Below are positions 1-12,400 of a stretch of 64,000 nt of DNA, piece by piece (positions within the stretch are counted from its first letter, which is position 1; each line of letters starts with the position of its first letter). Under the pieces are notes generated by a model that saw only the letters and a program-made list of their open reading frames with translations, was not told the origin of the DNA and ran no database searches. Position numbers and translations under genes: made by a program. Source of the DNA: Archivesica marissinica. Lineage: Eukaryota; Mollusca; Bivalvia; Venerida; Vesicomyidae. The stretch is taken from positions 32,617,500-32,681,499 of the forward strand of contig CM026400.1 of the NCBI GenBank assembly GCA_014843695.1. Direction: 5' to 3'.

Positions 1-60
1 GATATACAGGTATCACTTTCTCTCTCTCAAACAAATCGAAGTCATGATGGCGCAGTGGGA

Positions 61-130
61 GCGCGTTTGAGAGGGATGGAGGGAGGGATATAGGGGGGGG
101 GGAGAGAGAAGAGAGAGAGAGAGAGAGAGG
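61..130. repeat. GA-rich microsatellite
   Basis: Purine-only stretch of GAGAGA and a G run. No gene is seen in 1-360. Confidence 0.9.
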
Positions 131-364
131 TATGTGATGACAAACACATGCGAAAATGATGTATAAATACATTCATAATGACTGCTAACTCGATTTATGG
201 ATCTTTATTTACAAATAATTATAATGTTTTACTCTGTATACTGATAGTTTTAATTCTCCATTTGTAGAAATATAAAAAACATATGTGTGTTTGTATTATT
301 ACCTGAATCACCTCCTGTAGCGCTAATTTACTGTCACCTGAAATCCAGAATGCACATCAGTATA

Positions 365-541
365 CAGTCAAACCTGTCTTAAGCAACCAGTCAAGGGAAT
401 AACAGGAAGTGGCTGCTTAGGACAGGTGGCTGCTTAATAGAGGGCAAATGTATAATAAAACAACATATTGGGAATCTGGAACCTGGCTGCTTAATACAGG
501 TTGGCTGCTTAATAGAGGTGACCACTAACGCAGGGTTGAAT
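365..541. mobile_element. MITE, pogo/Tigger-like TIR family
   Basis: Begins TA|CAGTCAAACCTGTCTTAAGC and ends in a degraded inverted copy (CAGGGTTGAATGTA). TA flanks and CAGT ends fit the pogo/Tigger group of Tc1-mariner transposons. The inside repeats GGCTGCTTAATA. Confidence 0.65.
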
Positions 542-600
542 GTATTCATATTACACAGGTAATACACTTACACTGTAGGTACAAGTGTACACATTGTAAG

Positions 601-751
601 TAAGGGTTTTAAATATAGGATATAAGCCGAAAACGATCCAATATGTAAAAATATAGGACTGTGTGAGACGCGCTAAGTGCAAAAAGACAGTACAAATAGT
701 TTACATATTGGATCCGTTTGAGGCTTATATCTTACTTAAAACACACACTTA
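601..751. mobile_element. Foldback element with about 50-bp inverted arms
   Basis: Left arm TTTAAATATAGGATATAAGC to TTGGATCG-like sequence near 649; right arm from 699 is its imperfect inverse (TTTACATATTGGATCC, GGCTTATATCTTACTTAAAA). The loop is about 50 bp. Probably a MITE; superfamily unknown. Confidence 0.7.
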
Positions 752-892
752 TATAACAAGATCCTACTAATTAAAATGGTTAATTTCGTACAATTATGCG
801 TAGGACTTAATATAATACTCTGTCCTTTTGACACCAGTCCAATATTAATAATAATGGACTGCAAGTACAAGGTATGACGTCACGACAGTGAT

Positions 893-1283
893 TTAAATTT
901 ATTTATCGTCGCTACCGGTTGCCCATATGAGCGACGCATCCTGAAGATATTAGTCATTTTAGATTGTTGGGGGATAGTGCAATGATACAGATGGAGACCC
1001 ATTCCAGATTCTCCTCTGGTTCTTGTACGTGCACGGTGTAAAGCACCGACACGAGACCTCGGTTTACCGTCCCATCTGAAATACTATTAATTTTATTAGG
1101 GTCAGACGGGCGCTCGAACCGGCCCATTTGAGCGACGACTCTTGAATAGATTAGTTAGTTTTTGGATAATAGTGCAATGATACAAATATAGACCCTTTCC
1201 AGAGTATGTTCTGGTTCTTTTACGTGCACGGTGTAAAGCACCGACACGATACCTCTGTTTTAGGTCACATCTGAAAGAACGGA
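893..1283 (-). mobile_element. Two tandem SINE-A bodies without tRNA heads
   Basis: Two copies (893-1110 and 1117-1283) of the body found with a tRNA-like head at 13402-13682. Shared blocks are CGTGCACGGTGTAAAGCACC and GAGCGACG. Minus orientation. Confidence 0.75.
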
Positions 1284-1323
1284 AGAATTCTATAAGACAT
1301 AGTGATTCAGTCCTATACTTTTG

Positions 1324-1440
1324 TTTTAATATTTATATTTATTTTTATATTTATTTTTATATTTATTTTTATATTTATTTTTATATTTTATATTATTTAT
1401 ATATTTATTTTGTATTAATGTATGTCATTTATTGCTGATA
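1324..1440. repeat. AT-rich simple repeat (TTTTATATTTAT)
   Basis: Imperfect 12-bp tandem units of TTTATATTTATT. Confidence 0.85.
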
Positions 1441-1500
1441 ATAATTGAAAAATAAAATACTCTAACTAATACACGTTTACTTTAAGTTATGCACAACGTT

Positions 1501-1712
1501 ATTGTCGTTTGTTAGCACGCTCGTTTCTCACAAATGCAACCCCGGTTCGATCCTCGGTATGATGGTACGGTGGTTGCCAGATCGGGCAGGTGAGTTTTCT
1601 CCGGAGGAACTCCGGTTTCCTCCCACACGGATGACCACATATACGCTTTCTTTTATCCACGGCAACGAGAGTGATTACTATAAGTTGCCGAAGCATGTTT
1701 CGCAATCGTTGT
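1501..1712 (+). mobile_element. SINE-D copy, split by the LINE
   Basis: Matches the SINE with head at 46803: B-box GGTTCGATCC, then CGCCAGATCGG-like, TTTCTCCGG and CACATATACGCTTTC. The tail is cut at CGCAATCGTTGT and resumes after the LINE at 6182. Confidence 0.75.
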
Positions 1713-1767
1713 CCATTCTGGAGGATTATTGATTTATGCCTCATCTCATTTAAGACCAAAAAGAATT

Positions 1768-2767
1768 NNNNNNNNNNNNNNNNNNNNNNNNNNNNNNNNN
1801 NNNNNNNNNNNNNNNNNNNNNNNNNNNNNNNNNNNNNNNNNNNNNNNNNNNNNNNNNNNNNNNNNNNNNNNNNNNNNNNNNNNNNNNNNNNNNNNNNNNN
1901 NNNNNNNNNNNNNNNNNNNNNNNNNNNNNNNNNNNNNNNNNNNNNNNNNNNNNNNNNNNNNNNNNNNNNNNNNNNNNNNNNNNNNNNNNNNNNNNNNNNN
2001 NNNNNNNNNNNNNNNNNNNNNNNNNNNNNNNNNNNNNNNNNNNNNNNNNNNNNNNNNNNNNNNNNNNNNNNNNNNNNNNNNNNNNNNNNNNNNNNNNNNN
2101 NNNNNNNNNNNNNNNNNNNNNNNNNNNNNNNNNNNNNNNNNNNNNNNNNNNNNNNNNNNNNNNNNNNNNNNNNNNNNNNNNNNNNNNNNNNNNNNNNNNN
2201 NNNNNNNNNNNNNNNNNNNNNNNNNNNNNNNNNNNNNNNNNNNNNNNNNNNNNNNNNNNNNNNNNNNNNNNNNNNNNNNNNNNNNNNNNNNNNNNNNNNN
2301 NNNNNNNNNNNNNNNNNNNNNNNNNNNNNNNNNNNNNNNNNNNNNNNNNNNNNNNNNNNNNNNNNNNNNNNNNNNNNNNNNNNNNNNNNNNNNNNNNNNN
2401 NNNNNNNNNNNNNNNNNNNNNNNNNNNNNNNNNNNNNNNNNNNNNNNNNNNNNNNNNNNNNNNNNNNNNNNNNNNNNNNNNNNNNNNNNNNNNNNNNNNN
2501 NNNNNNNNNNNNNNNNNNNNNNNNNNNNNNNNNNNNNNNNNNNNNNNNNNNNNNNNNNNNNNNNNNNNNNNNNNNNNNNNNNNNNNNNNNNNNNNNNNNN
2601 NNNNNNNNNNNNNNNNNNNNNNNNNNNNNNNNNNNNNNNNNNNNNNNNNNNNNNNNNNNNNNNNNNNNNNNNNNNNNNNNNNNNNNNNNNNNNNNNNNNN
2701 NNNNNNNNNNNNNNNNNNNNNNNNNNNNNNNNNNNNNNNNNNNNNNNNNNNNNNNNNNNNNNNNNNN
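1768..2767. other. Assembly gap, 1000 N
   Basis: Exactly 1000 N. The 50 bp before it (1718-1767) are identical to the 50 bp after it (2768-2817), so the gap may be a false join of overlapping contigs. Confidence 0.99.
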
Positions 2768-4068
2768 CTGGAGGATTATTGATTTATGCCTCATCTCATT
2801 TAAGACCAAAAAGAATTATTGAACTAGAGAATATACTCGCTGAATCAATGTGGATCGAAATTAAAGACCATTCCAAAAAATATTTAATTTGCAATTTATA
2901 TCGGCCTCCAAATTCTACAGTTGACTTATGGGATAAAATTAATGTGTGTATAGAAAGAGCATCCGAAATGTCAACAAATATTGTCTTAGTCGGAGATATT
3001 AATGAAGATCAAATGAATTACAACAATTCTAAATTAAGAAACATCCTACTACTAAACAATATGACCAACATTATTAATGAACCTACTAGAGTAACTAATC
3101 ATTCGAGAACATTAATTGATCCTGTGGCAATTACAAATAGCATTACTTCATTACACTCGGGTATCTTTGAAACAGAAAATAGAATTAGTGATCATTTCGG
3201 TACTTTTGCGTACATCAAAGTCGATTTTCAATCGAATGGACCTTATAAACGAAGGGTATGGAACTATAAACGTGCTAATTTTGAATCACTAAATAACATA
3301 ATACGTGTAACTGATTGGTCATTTATTTACTCACATAATCTAGATACTGCTACTTCTCTTTTTATTGATACATTCTTAAACATAGTAAAGTCATGTATAC
3401 CAACTTATTTAGTTACAGTCCGTCCAAACGACAAACCATGGTATAACTCAGAATTAAGGAAAATATCTAGACAGCGCGACAGGCATAAAAGTACTGCAAT
3501 ACGTACAGGAAAATTAGATGACTGGATCAGTTATAAAAGATTGAGAAACAAGGTAAATAATATGAAAAAACACGCAAAAGAACTATTTTTTAATAACATT
3601 GAATTTACACTAAATGACTTAAACTCATCCAATCCGCGACAATATTGGAAAATAGTTCAAATGTTAGTTAAGGAAAATTCTACAAAATGTGAAAAGATAC
3701 CACCACTGTTAAGAAATGATAATTCATATTCCGTCTCGGATTTAGATAATGCCACTACTCTTAACGACTACTTTGCATCCATTTCGACAATAAACGATTC
3801 TCAAACAGATCTGCCAAATTTTAGTACTGAACAAGACATTACCTACATCTTATCAAATTTAATAGTAAAACAATCCAGTGGGCCAGATGAAATTAGCCAT
3901 CGTATGCTTAAAGAAACCTCTCGCACTATAAGTCGCCCGCTTTGTATACTTTTAATAGGTCAATACAAGAACAGACTTATCCAGCTAGCTGGAAAAGTGC
4001 AAATGTCATGCCACTGTTCAAAAAGGGTGACCGCGATATTCCATCAAACTATAGACCTATCTCCTTAA
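2768..4068 (+). pseudogene. LINE ORF2 endonuclease and N-terminal RT part, frame broken
   Basis: Apurinic-type endonuclease motifs are visible: NLYRPPNS, LVGDIN and ISDHFGTFAY. A linker region follows, then the start of RT (QSSGPDEISHRMLKE). The frame is lost near 3945-3955 and continues in another frame (MPLFKKGDRDIPSNYRPISL) to about 4190, so the copy is inactive. Confidence 0.85.
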
Positions 4069-4182
4069 TTAGTTGCGTAGGAAAAGTAATGGAACGAGTT
4101 ATGTTCAAATATTTATATAACTATTTGCACGAGAATGAACTAATATACAAAAGACAATCGGGCTTCCTCCCGGGACACTACC

Positions 4183-5691
4183 GTGTATCAGTTAATTGAC
4201 ATTTACAACCAAATTTGTAAGGCCTTTGATGAACGTAAATCAACTTGTATTATATTCTGTGATATTAGTAAGGCATTTGACCGAGTTTGGCACAAAGGTC
4301 TTCTTTTCAAACTTCGACAGTATGGCATTTCGGGAAACATAATCAAGTGGTTATCTAGCTATCTTAATGAACGGCGACAAAAGGTTTTTGTTGGATCTGC
4401 ATTCTCTAATGAAAAATGTCTTAATGCTGGTGTACCACAAGGCTCTGTCTTGGGACCCTTACTTTTTATAATATACGTCAATGACATTGCTGAATCTCTT
4501 TATAGTCTAACAAGATTATTTGCTGATGATAGTTCCTTGGCAATGACATCCAACGACTCAAATGTTATAGAAGCTTCACTGAATCATGATCTAATTATAA
4601 TATCAAAATGGTCTAAACAATGGCTTGTTCAATTCAATCCAGCAAAAACAGAAGTTATGTTCTTATCACTAGGTAACGTTAATCGACCAGTGCTATTCTT
4701 CGAAAATACGCAGTTAGATTACTTAAATCACCATAAGTATCTCGGAGTTACACTTAGTGAAGACGGTACGTGGCACAAGCATATATCAAACATTACTACT
4801 TCCGCTTCAAAAACACTAGGATCAATGAGAATGTTAAAATTTAAATTAAAACGCCAAACTCTTAATCAAATATACATATCTTATCTCCGACCTATTTTAG
4901 AATATGCGTCCATAGTCTGGGATAGTTGTACATTATATGAAAAAGAATCTCTAGATAAAATTCAATATGAAGCTGCTAGAATAGTCACGGGACTTACAAG
5001 ATCAGTTTCCATTGAGAAACTTCTTCAAGAAATTGGCTGGGTTTCACTCTCTGATCGCAGAAAAATGCAAACATTAATTTTAGTTCATAAACATATACAC
5101 GATAACGTACCAAGCTACATAACTGATTTATTTCCAACAACTGTTGACGAAGTAAATCCGTACAACTTAAGAAACAATAAAGATTGTGTTACTTTAGCAA
5201 GGCGAACTGAAATTTATTCAAAATCTGTATTACCATCGTCAATAAAACCGTGGAATGAATTGGATATTAATATTCGTAATATAAATACATTGTCGTCATT
5301 TAAAGGGAGGTTGAAAGAAATCTTCAAACCACCAATAGTACCATCATTTTTTAAATCTGGAACTCGACGTCAGCAAGTATATCATGCTCGCATTCGAAAT
5401 TCTTGTAGCAACCTGCATTCAGATCTTTATAATAATCATTTGCGCGATAGTCCAAAATGCTTGTGTGAACTTAACGAAAATGAGGATGCGGAGCACTATC
5501 TAGTTCGCTGTCTATTCTATGTAAATTCCAGACGCGTACTATTCGTAAACACACGTACTTATCATCCCTTAAATACAAGAAAACTACTGTTAGGCTTCGA
5601 AAACTTAGCGGACAATGAAAATGAATATATTTTCACACAAGTTCAAACATTTATTAAAACGACTAAACGCTTCGAGCAAATAACCACATGA
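4183..5691 (+). pseudogene. LINE reverse transcriptase domain, long open part
   Basis: Shows RT motifs CDISKAFDRVWHKG, GVPQGSVLGPLLFIIYVND and LFADDSS (catalytic Asp pair near 4525-4530), then the C-terminal region with a Cys-rich end (CLCELNENEDAEHYLVRC). About 500 residues remain open, but two upstream frameshifts separate it from the endonuclease half. This is a mobile-element gene, not a host gene. Confidence 0.9.
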
Positions 5692-6174
5692 TCTGTATAT
5701 ATATATATATATATAGGCTGTTCTCTTGTGACGATCTATGTTAGGGTGTGGTGACGGGTGTGGCTGGCTGGGTAACGTTGTATGGTGGGACACTTGATTG
5801 GAGTAGCTATTACAGTTACATTTCCTAAACTTTTTTTTTTGGTTTGTTTATTGTTGTTTTTTGTTTCTAAATTCTTATTATCTAAAATGTTGCTTATTCT
5901 CTTAATCATTTTACCCTTTTTCTATTAGTATCATTAAATTTAGTAAACTACTAGCACAACCCTTGTATTCAGTCTCTTTGTTAATTACAATCTAGTCTTA
6001 TGGGGAGGGCCGTAACTAATGTTGTTAAAACTTGTGGCCCAACCCATTTGCTTCAACATATAATGACAATCCTTGAGCAAACAATGCCACGAATCATGCA
6101 TTATGGATAGTTATACAAGTTTGTTCATTTGTTTTGTATTGTACATTGTATATATAGAATGCAATAAAATATGA
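5692..6174 (+). other. LINE 3' untranslated region
   Basis: Starts with a TA dinucleotide run just after the stop codon and ends with AATGCAATAAAATATGA. The same tail recurs at 29131-29215 and, inverted, near 43421 and 43633. Confidence 0.7.
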
Positions 6175-6289
6175 TCGTTGTAAAATAAATACAGTTTACA
6201 CGTTTTCATAACTCAGCATTTCCCGAAGTACACACAACTTTACAATACCGGTACTATTACTATTGTATTCCTTGATTTAACATATTTAC

Positions 6290-6457
6290 CATTTGCATCA
6301 TATGTTGTGAAGATCGAGTCCATGTCGGAATGTCCTGTTATATAACCATCGTTGTTCTGGTCTATGTCCCCAAACAACATATCGGCATCGGACATGAGTG
6401 CAAAATCAGCGTGCGCCCAGCCGTTGTCAAATTCGGTGTTATCGACTTTACCATCGG
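6290..6457 (-). CDS. EF-hand gene exon, half of loop 6, loop 7, start of loop 8
   Basis: Minus strand, 168 nt. Encodes DGKVDNTEFDNGWAHADFAL then MSDADMLFGDIDQNNDGYIT and ends TTYDAN. Acceptor TTGATAG|CCGAT, donor AATG|GTAAAT, phase 1. The next exon should begin with two nt then DG; none was found at lower coordinates. Confidence 0.85.
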
Positions 6458-9400
6458 CTATCAATGAAATACATGTACAAATGTTAATACAGTCAAACCT
6501 CTCCAGAGCAAACACCATCCGGATACACCCATGATTGGTTGTTGTAGAGAGGTTGCTGTTCTAGGGAGGTTCAACTTTTTGAAGTTTGGAAATGCGGGAA
6601 TAGTCAGTTTCGACAGTTATATCTGCTCATACTGATTTGAATATAGAGTATACAGAATGGGGGTACTACTTATATGTACAGACTGTTTTTTCCCCCAGCA
6701 AAATGTTTTGTCTGTTCTTGGGAGGGTTTCTGCATCGCTTGGTGGGAAATTGAATGTCGTTGTGTGTTGTTGGGAGGTGTCGTTCATGAGAGGTGAACTT
6801 GTATTAAAACACAACGGGTGGGAATAAAGGTGACGTTATAAAGAGGGTGTCGCTCATGGGAGGTAATATTTGGGGAGGTGGGACTGTATAATGGTTTTGC
6901 AATACCAGATTTTGCAATACCACTTCTTGCACTACCAATGTTTTCAATACCAGATTTTGCAATACCGTTTTTGCTATGTCAGATTTTGCAATACCAGCTT
7001 TGGCAATACAATTTTTTTCAATACAAGATTTTGCCGTACTGTTTTTGCTATGCCAGATTTTGCAATACCAGTTTTGGCATTACCAGTTTTTGCATTTTGC
7101 AATACCGTTTTTGCTATGCCACATATTGCAATACCAGTTTGTTTGCAATATCGTGTTTGCTATGCCACATTTTGCAATACCAGTTTTGGCAATACCAGTT
7201 TTGACCATATTATTTATTGTAATACCAATTTTTTCAATACGAAATTCAAGCAGTGACAGAGAAATGCCATCTTTCACTGTTTGAAAACAGTTTTCTTTCA
7301 AAACTCAATCATTATTTGGAAGACATACAAGACATACTGGGCTGTCATGTCTTCCACTAGACGAATAAATACAAGTGCATGATAGTAACGTTTTTAGAAA
7401 TTGTGACCCTGAGTTTGAATATGAATATATCTTTAATGCAAACATTGTGGAAGTCGTGGTAGCACTGTGGTAGAGCGTTCGTTTCAGGTGCGAAAGGCCC
7501 GGAGTTCGAGCCCGCTGGAGCCGTTACGATAATGCCCTTAGGCAAGGCATTTAAATTCCACGTTGCCTCTTAAGTTTAAACGGCAGTTTTCCCGTTATTA
7601 CAATGTAGTTTTCATGGTAGCTTGTCGGAGGATATTAATTCGAGACACGTGTTGTGAAATAACGATATCTGATTGGATTATTGATTAGTTTGATTGACAG
7701 GCAGCGACTGGTAAATTACTAAACTAATGTAAACATTACTTACAATTTGTATCAAATGACGAGAAGAAGTTTCGGAATTCCGAATGACTAAGGAATCCAT
7801 CAGTATCTAGGTCAGCCCTCTCAAACAAAACAACAAACGGCGTCTCCCTGACGATCTGCATAAATATATTATATACTTGTATGATAAACAACAAACGGCG
7901 TCTCCCTGACGATCTGCATACACATATACTTATAGGATAAACAACAAGCGACGTCTCCCTGACGATCTGCATACATATATACTTGTAGGATAAACAACAA
8001 GCGACGTCTCCCTGACGATCTGCATACATATATACTTGTAGGATAAACAACAAACGGCGTCTCCCTGACGATCTGCATAAATATATACTTGTAGGATAAA
8101 CAACAAGCGACGTCTCCCTGACGATCTGCATACATATATACTTGTAGGATAAACAACAAGCGACGTCTCCCTGACGATCTGCATACATATATACTTGTAG
8201 GATAAACAACAAACGGCGTCTCCCTGACGATCTGCATAAATATATACTTGTAGGATAAACAACAAACGGCGTCTCCCTGACGATCTGCATACACATATAC
8301 TTGTAGGATAAACAACAAGCGACGTCTCCCTGACGATCTGCATACATATATACTTGTTGGATAAACAACAAGCGACGTCTCCCTGACGATCTGCATACAT
8401 ATATACTTGTAGGATAAACAACAAACGGCGTCTCCCTGACGATCTGCATAAATATATACTTGTAGGATAAACAACAAACGGCGTCTCCCTGACGATCTGC
8501 ATACATATATACTTGTAGGATAAACAACAAACGGCGTCTCCCTGGCGATCTGCATACATATATACTTGTAGGATAAACAACAAACGGCGTCTCCCTGGCG
8601 ATCTGCATACATATATACTTGTAGGATAAACAACAAACGGCGTCTCCCTGACGATCTGCATACATATATACTTGTAGGATAAACAACAAGCGACGTCTCC
8701 CTGACGATCTGCATAAATATATACGTGTAGGATAAACAACAAACGGCGTCTCCCTGACGATCTGCATACATATATACTTGTAGGATCAACAACAAACGGC
8801 GTCTCTGTTCTGATATGGCCGGTTGGTGAGCCGCCAGCTAGTTAAATAATGGTTACCGATTACCTACCAGCCTGGCGCCTGGCATACAAGCATATGATTC
8901 GGGGAGTACTGATGTTCATAAGAAGATATGTCAGAAATGACTTGCCCTTTAAATAGGGGTGAACAACAATTAACAAACACTTTTACTTTAACAATATATA
9001 CTTGTAGGATAAACCACATGCGGAGGCTGAAAATTGAGACTGAACATTTAAAAAAATATTTGTATTTTACTTTTATCAGCCTCAATCATGATATTATTAT
9101 TATTATTAAAAAACGACTACATTTTACTTAATTTCGATATTAATGTATACTCCATTGTTATTATTACAAAATGTATTGTTTAACCCTGTCAACACTACAG
9201 GCCTCTAAATAGACTTACAAAAAGTGTAGATCCAGATGAGTCGGCTAATAATTATTACTATTTTTAGATAAAATTACCCATTTTGATAAATGAACTGGTC
9301 CAAAGGTATTTTTCTTATTAATTTATTGCTCTAAAAATATCATGCACCAGTCCATGTCAGTTACTTGGTGTTGAATGGGTTAAATACCATGCACCAGTCC

Positions 9401-12400
9401 ATGCCAGTTATTTGGTGTTGAATGGGTTAAATACCATGTACCAGTCCATGTCAGTTACTTGGGGTTGACTGGGTTAAGTCACGAAAGCATGAGATGGAAA
9501 TAGAAACAAAACTCACGTCCTCCCATTTCTTGGCAAATTCCTGTGCGGATACGGAACCGTCGTCTGAATAAAATATACAGGTATGCATATATACAGGTAT
9601 GCATATATACACTCAACATAAATACAGGTATGCATATATACACTCAACATAAATACAGGTATGCATAAATACAGGTATGCATAAATACAGGTATGCATAT
9701 ATACACTCAACATAAATACAGGTATGCATATATACACTCAACAAATATACAGGTATGCATATATACACTCAACAAATATACAGGTATGCATATATATACA
9801 CTCAACAAATATACAGGTATGCATATATATGCCTGGGAACAGTCGATTATCCCCCGGAACTTTCTTGTTATTTAACCATATGTTATTGCAAATCAATAGT
9901 ACATATGTCAAAGATACAATACTTGGCATGAAAATACAAATGGTTTGGGCCACAAGTTTTAACAACATTAGACAACGGCCCGCACCAGAAAGTCAAGCTA
10001 ATATTTGACTAAGCTAAATGACCTGAATTTCTTTCTTGAAAAGAGTACGCAAAATAGAATGTAAATAAATATCACATGAAGGATCAGAAAAAAAGACAAA
10101 TTTATAAAAAAAAAGAAGAAGATATTGCTTAGATTGATACATGTATCTCACGATTCCACCCGTTGTTTCCCAACACCACGCCAATACACGAACCCACGAT
10201 CCCGTCTCATAAACAAATAACCCGAACCCATGATCCCGTCTGGTTTAAACATATTTATTCCGCTATATACATTCACAAAACAATACATGCACACAAAATC
10301 AAAGAATAGGAAAGGAACAAAACGGAAGCAGAGCTTATATAGTTTCTCTCCTTGCAGTTCAAAATACACAGTACTATTTTGGACGGTGTGGAGCTAATAC
10401 ATGTATACCAAATGTGCATATTGCTTAGAAATGACAGAAACATAATACCGGTAAGAAAGCAGAAGAAAGAGAAGATATTTGAGAATGTAGCGCAGGCAAG
10501 TCATCAAGTGCACGTCTTATATACATGGGGTCTTATTATGCATAAGGTTTCACTCAAAGAATCGTTTTGTATCACGAATGAAGCTATGGACATATTCAAC
10601 TATTATTTTGTTAATGTCATATGTCAGGGTCTCCTCGCCATGTAGGATACAGATTAGCAGTAGGGCATAATCTTAGCACATTGTGAATCAATTCGAATAT
10701 TAGAATAGTATATACATTCAAAGAAAAAGTGGTAGCTTAAAGTTGTGTTTTATTTGAAGAACAATATAAAGACTCGGGATAGGCGTTATATTTGGACAGA
10801 TTTGTACAAAATTGTTTCAGATAGGGCCATTTTACTGATCGATGCGAAATCTGACATCCCAGAGTAGAATCCCTGTACTTAAATATATATACTAGTACCC
10901 CCAAACGTGCCGAATCCCTGTGTGTAATACTTGTAGGTATCTATCGCCATAATAGAAGAACGTAGGAGTTTTTCTTTTATCTTTGTTTATATAATTTTTA
11001 AAGGTGTTTAGAGTTGTGGCATTCCTAACGTTACTCTCTAGGTCATTCCATTCTCTTATTACGGATGGTAAACATGAATTGTAGTATGAAGTTGTCCTGC
11101 AGTCAATTGGTCGTATAGCGTCGGTATTTCGAAGATTATATCGACTAATTGAAGCAACAGTTGCAGGTACAAGATCAGATAAGTATTCAGGTGTTAAACA
11201 GTTTTTCATTTTATAAAACAGAATTAGTTTGTGTTTGTATCTACGGGTACTTAAAGGTTCCCAGTTAACTTCATTTTGTAGATCAATTAATGAAACTAAT
11301 TTAGATGCACATGTTGCGATTCTGGCAGCCTCGTTTTGATATGTTTCTATTTCATTTTTTTACGAATTCGAGACAGTTATCCCATACAACATCTGAATAT
11401 TCTAAAATATGGCGTATGAATGATGTATAAATTATCTCTAAGGATTTACGATCAAGTTTGTATTTTAATTTCCGCATTATGTATATTCGTTTCCATGATC
11501 CCGTCTCACAAGCAAATAACGTAAAATAATAATAATAATAATAAATAAATAAATAACTTTCCTGTGTGAACAGGCATTGATATATTTTGCCTTGTCAGTC
11601 ATATCAATATATTTTAACACCGATGCCATTAATTGATCCGTATTGAGTTTCTGATAATATCAGATTGAAACCCCATACTAGTTTATAATCGAAAGTGGAA
11701 TTCTGCGAGGGTTGGACTCGTTTGATGAGACGCTTCTAACAGAGACACCCTGAACATTGCCCGAACATATATATTAATAGTTTGTATACTCACGGTCCAG
11801 ATCGAATACACGGTAAACGGCATCATAGTCCAGCTGATTGATCATATTGTCGACATGTAGATCAGCCAGATGGAAATAAGCGTTTGCAAGAGGCTTCGTT
11901 TGTGAAGTAAGTCTTATCCAGTTTTCAACAAATTCCGCGTGTGTTACCGTTCCATCAGCTGCACAGCGGGAACCAGGAATGACAGCAAGAACAACCGCAT
12001 TAAATATGGAATAATACATATTGCATAATTAGAAAACTTAAAAGCGACACTACATCTGTTTCCACAGAATGTAATTTATTATTATATGGTGTACTTGTCT
12101 TCGAAATACAGCCAGATGGAAATAAGCGTTTGCAAGAGGCTTCGTTTGTGAAGTAAGTCTTATCCAGTTTTCAACAAATTCCGCGTGTGTTACCGTTCCA
12201 TCAGCTGCACAGCGGGAACCAGGAATGACAGCAAGAACAACCGCATTAAATATGGAATAATACATATTGCATAATTAGAAAACTTAAAAGCGACACTACA
12301 TCTGTTTCCACAGAATGTAATTTATTATTATATGGTGTACTTGTCTTCGAAATATTTTCCTCAAATACTGGTCCAACGTGATATGTGAAATATGTTTATA

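Larger units (their letters stand above)
1713..6174 (+). mobile_element. 5'-truncated non-LTR retrotransposon (jockey/CR1-like LINE)
   Basis: Carries the endonuclease part, then reverse transcriptase, then a 3' tail ending AATAAAATATGA. The insertion lies inside a SINE-D copy: TCGTTGT occurs at 1706-1712 and 6175-6181, a likely 7-bp target duplication, and the SINE tail resumes after 6181. It is 5'-truncated within the endonuclease. The 1000-N gap inside is flanked by the same 50 bp and is probably artificial. Confidence 0.88.

Noticed and set aside
1499..2822. Open frames spanning the N gap
   Set aside because: N runs translate as unknown residues; the flanks are SINE and LINE sequence.
7736..8795. 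Overlapping minus-strand open frames of 270-343 residues
   Set aside because: They are read-through of the 53-bp array; only the last 37 codons (7855-7744) are a supported exon.
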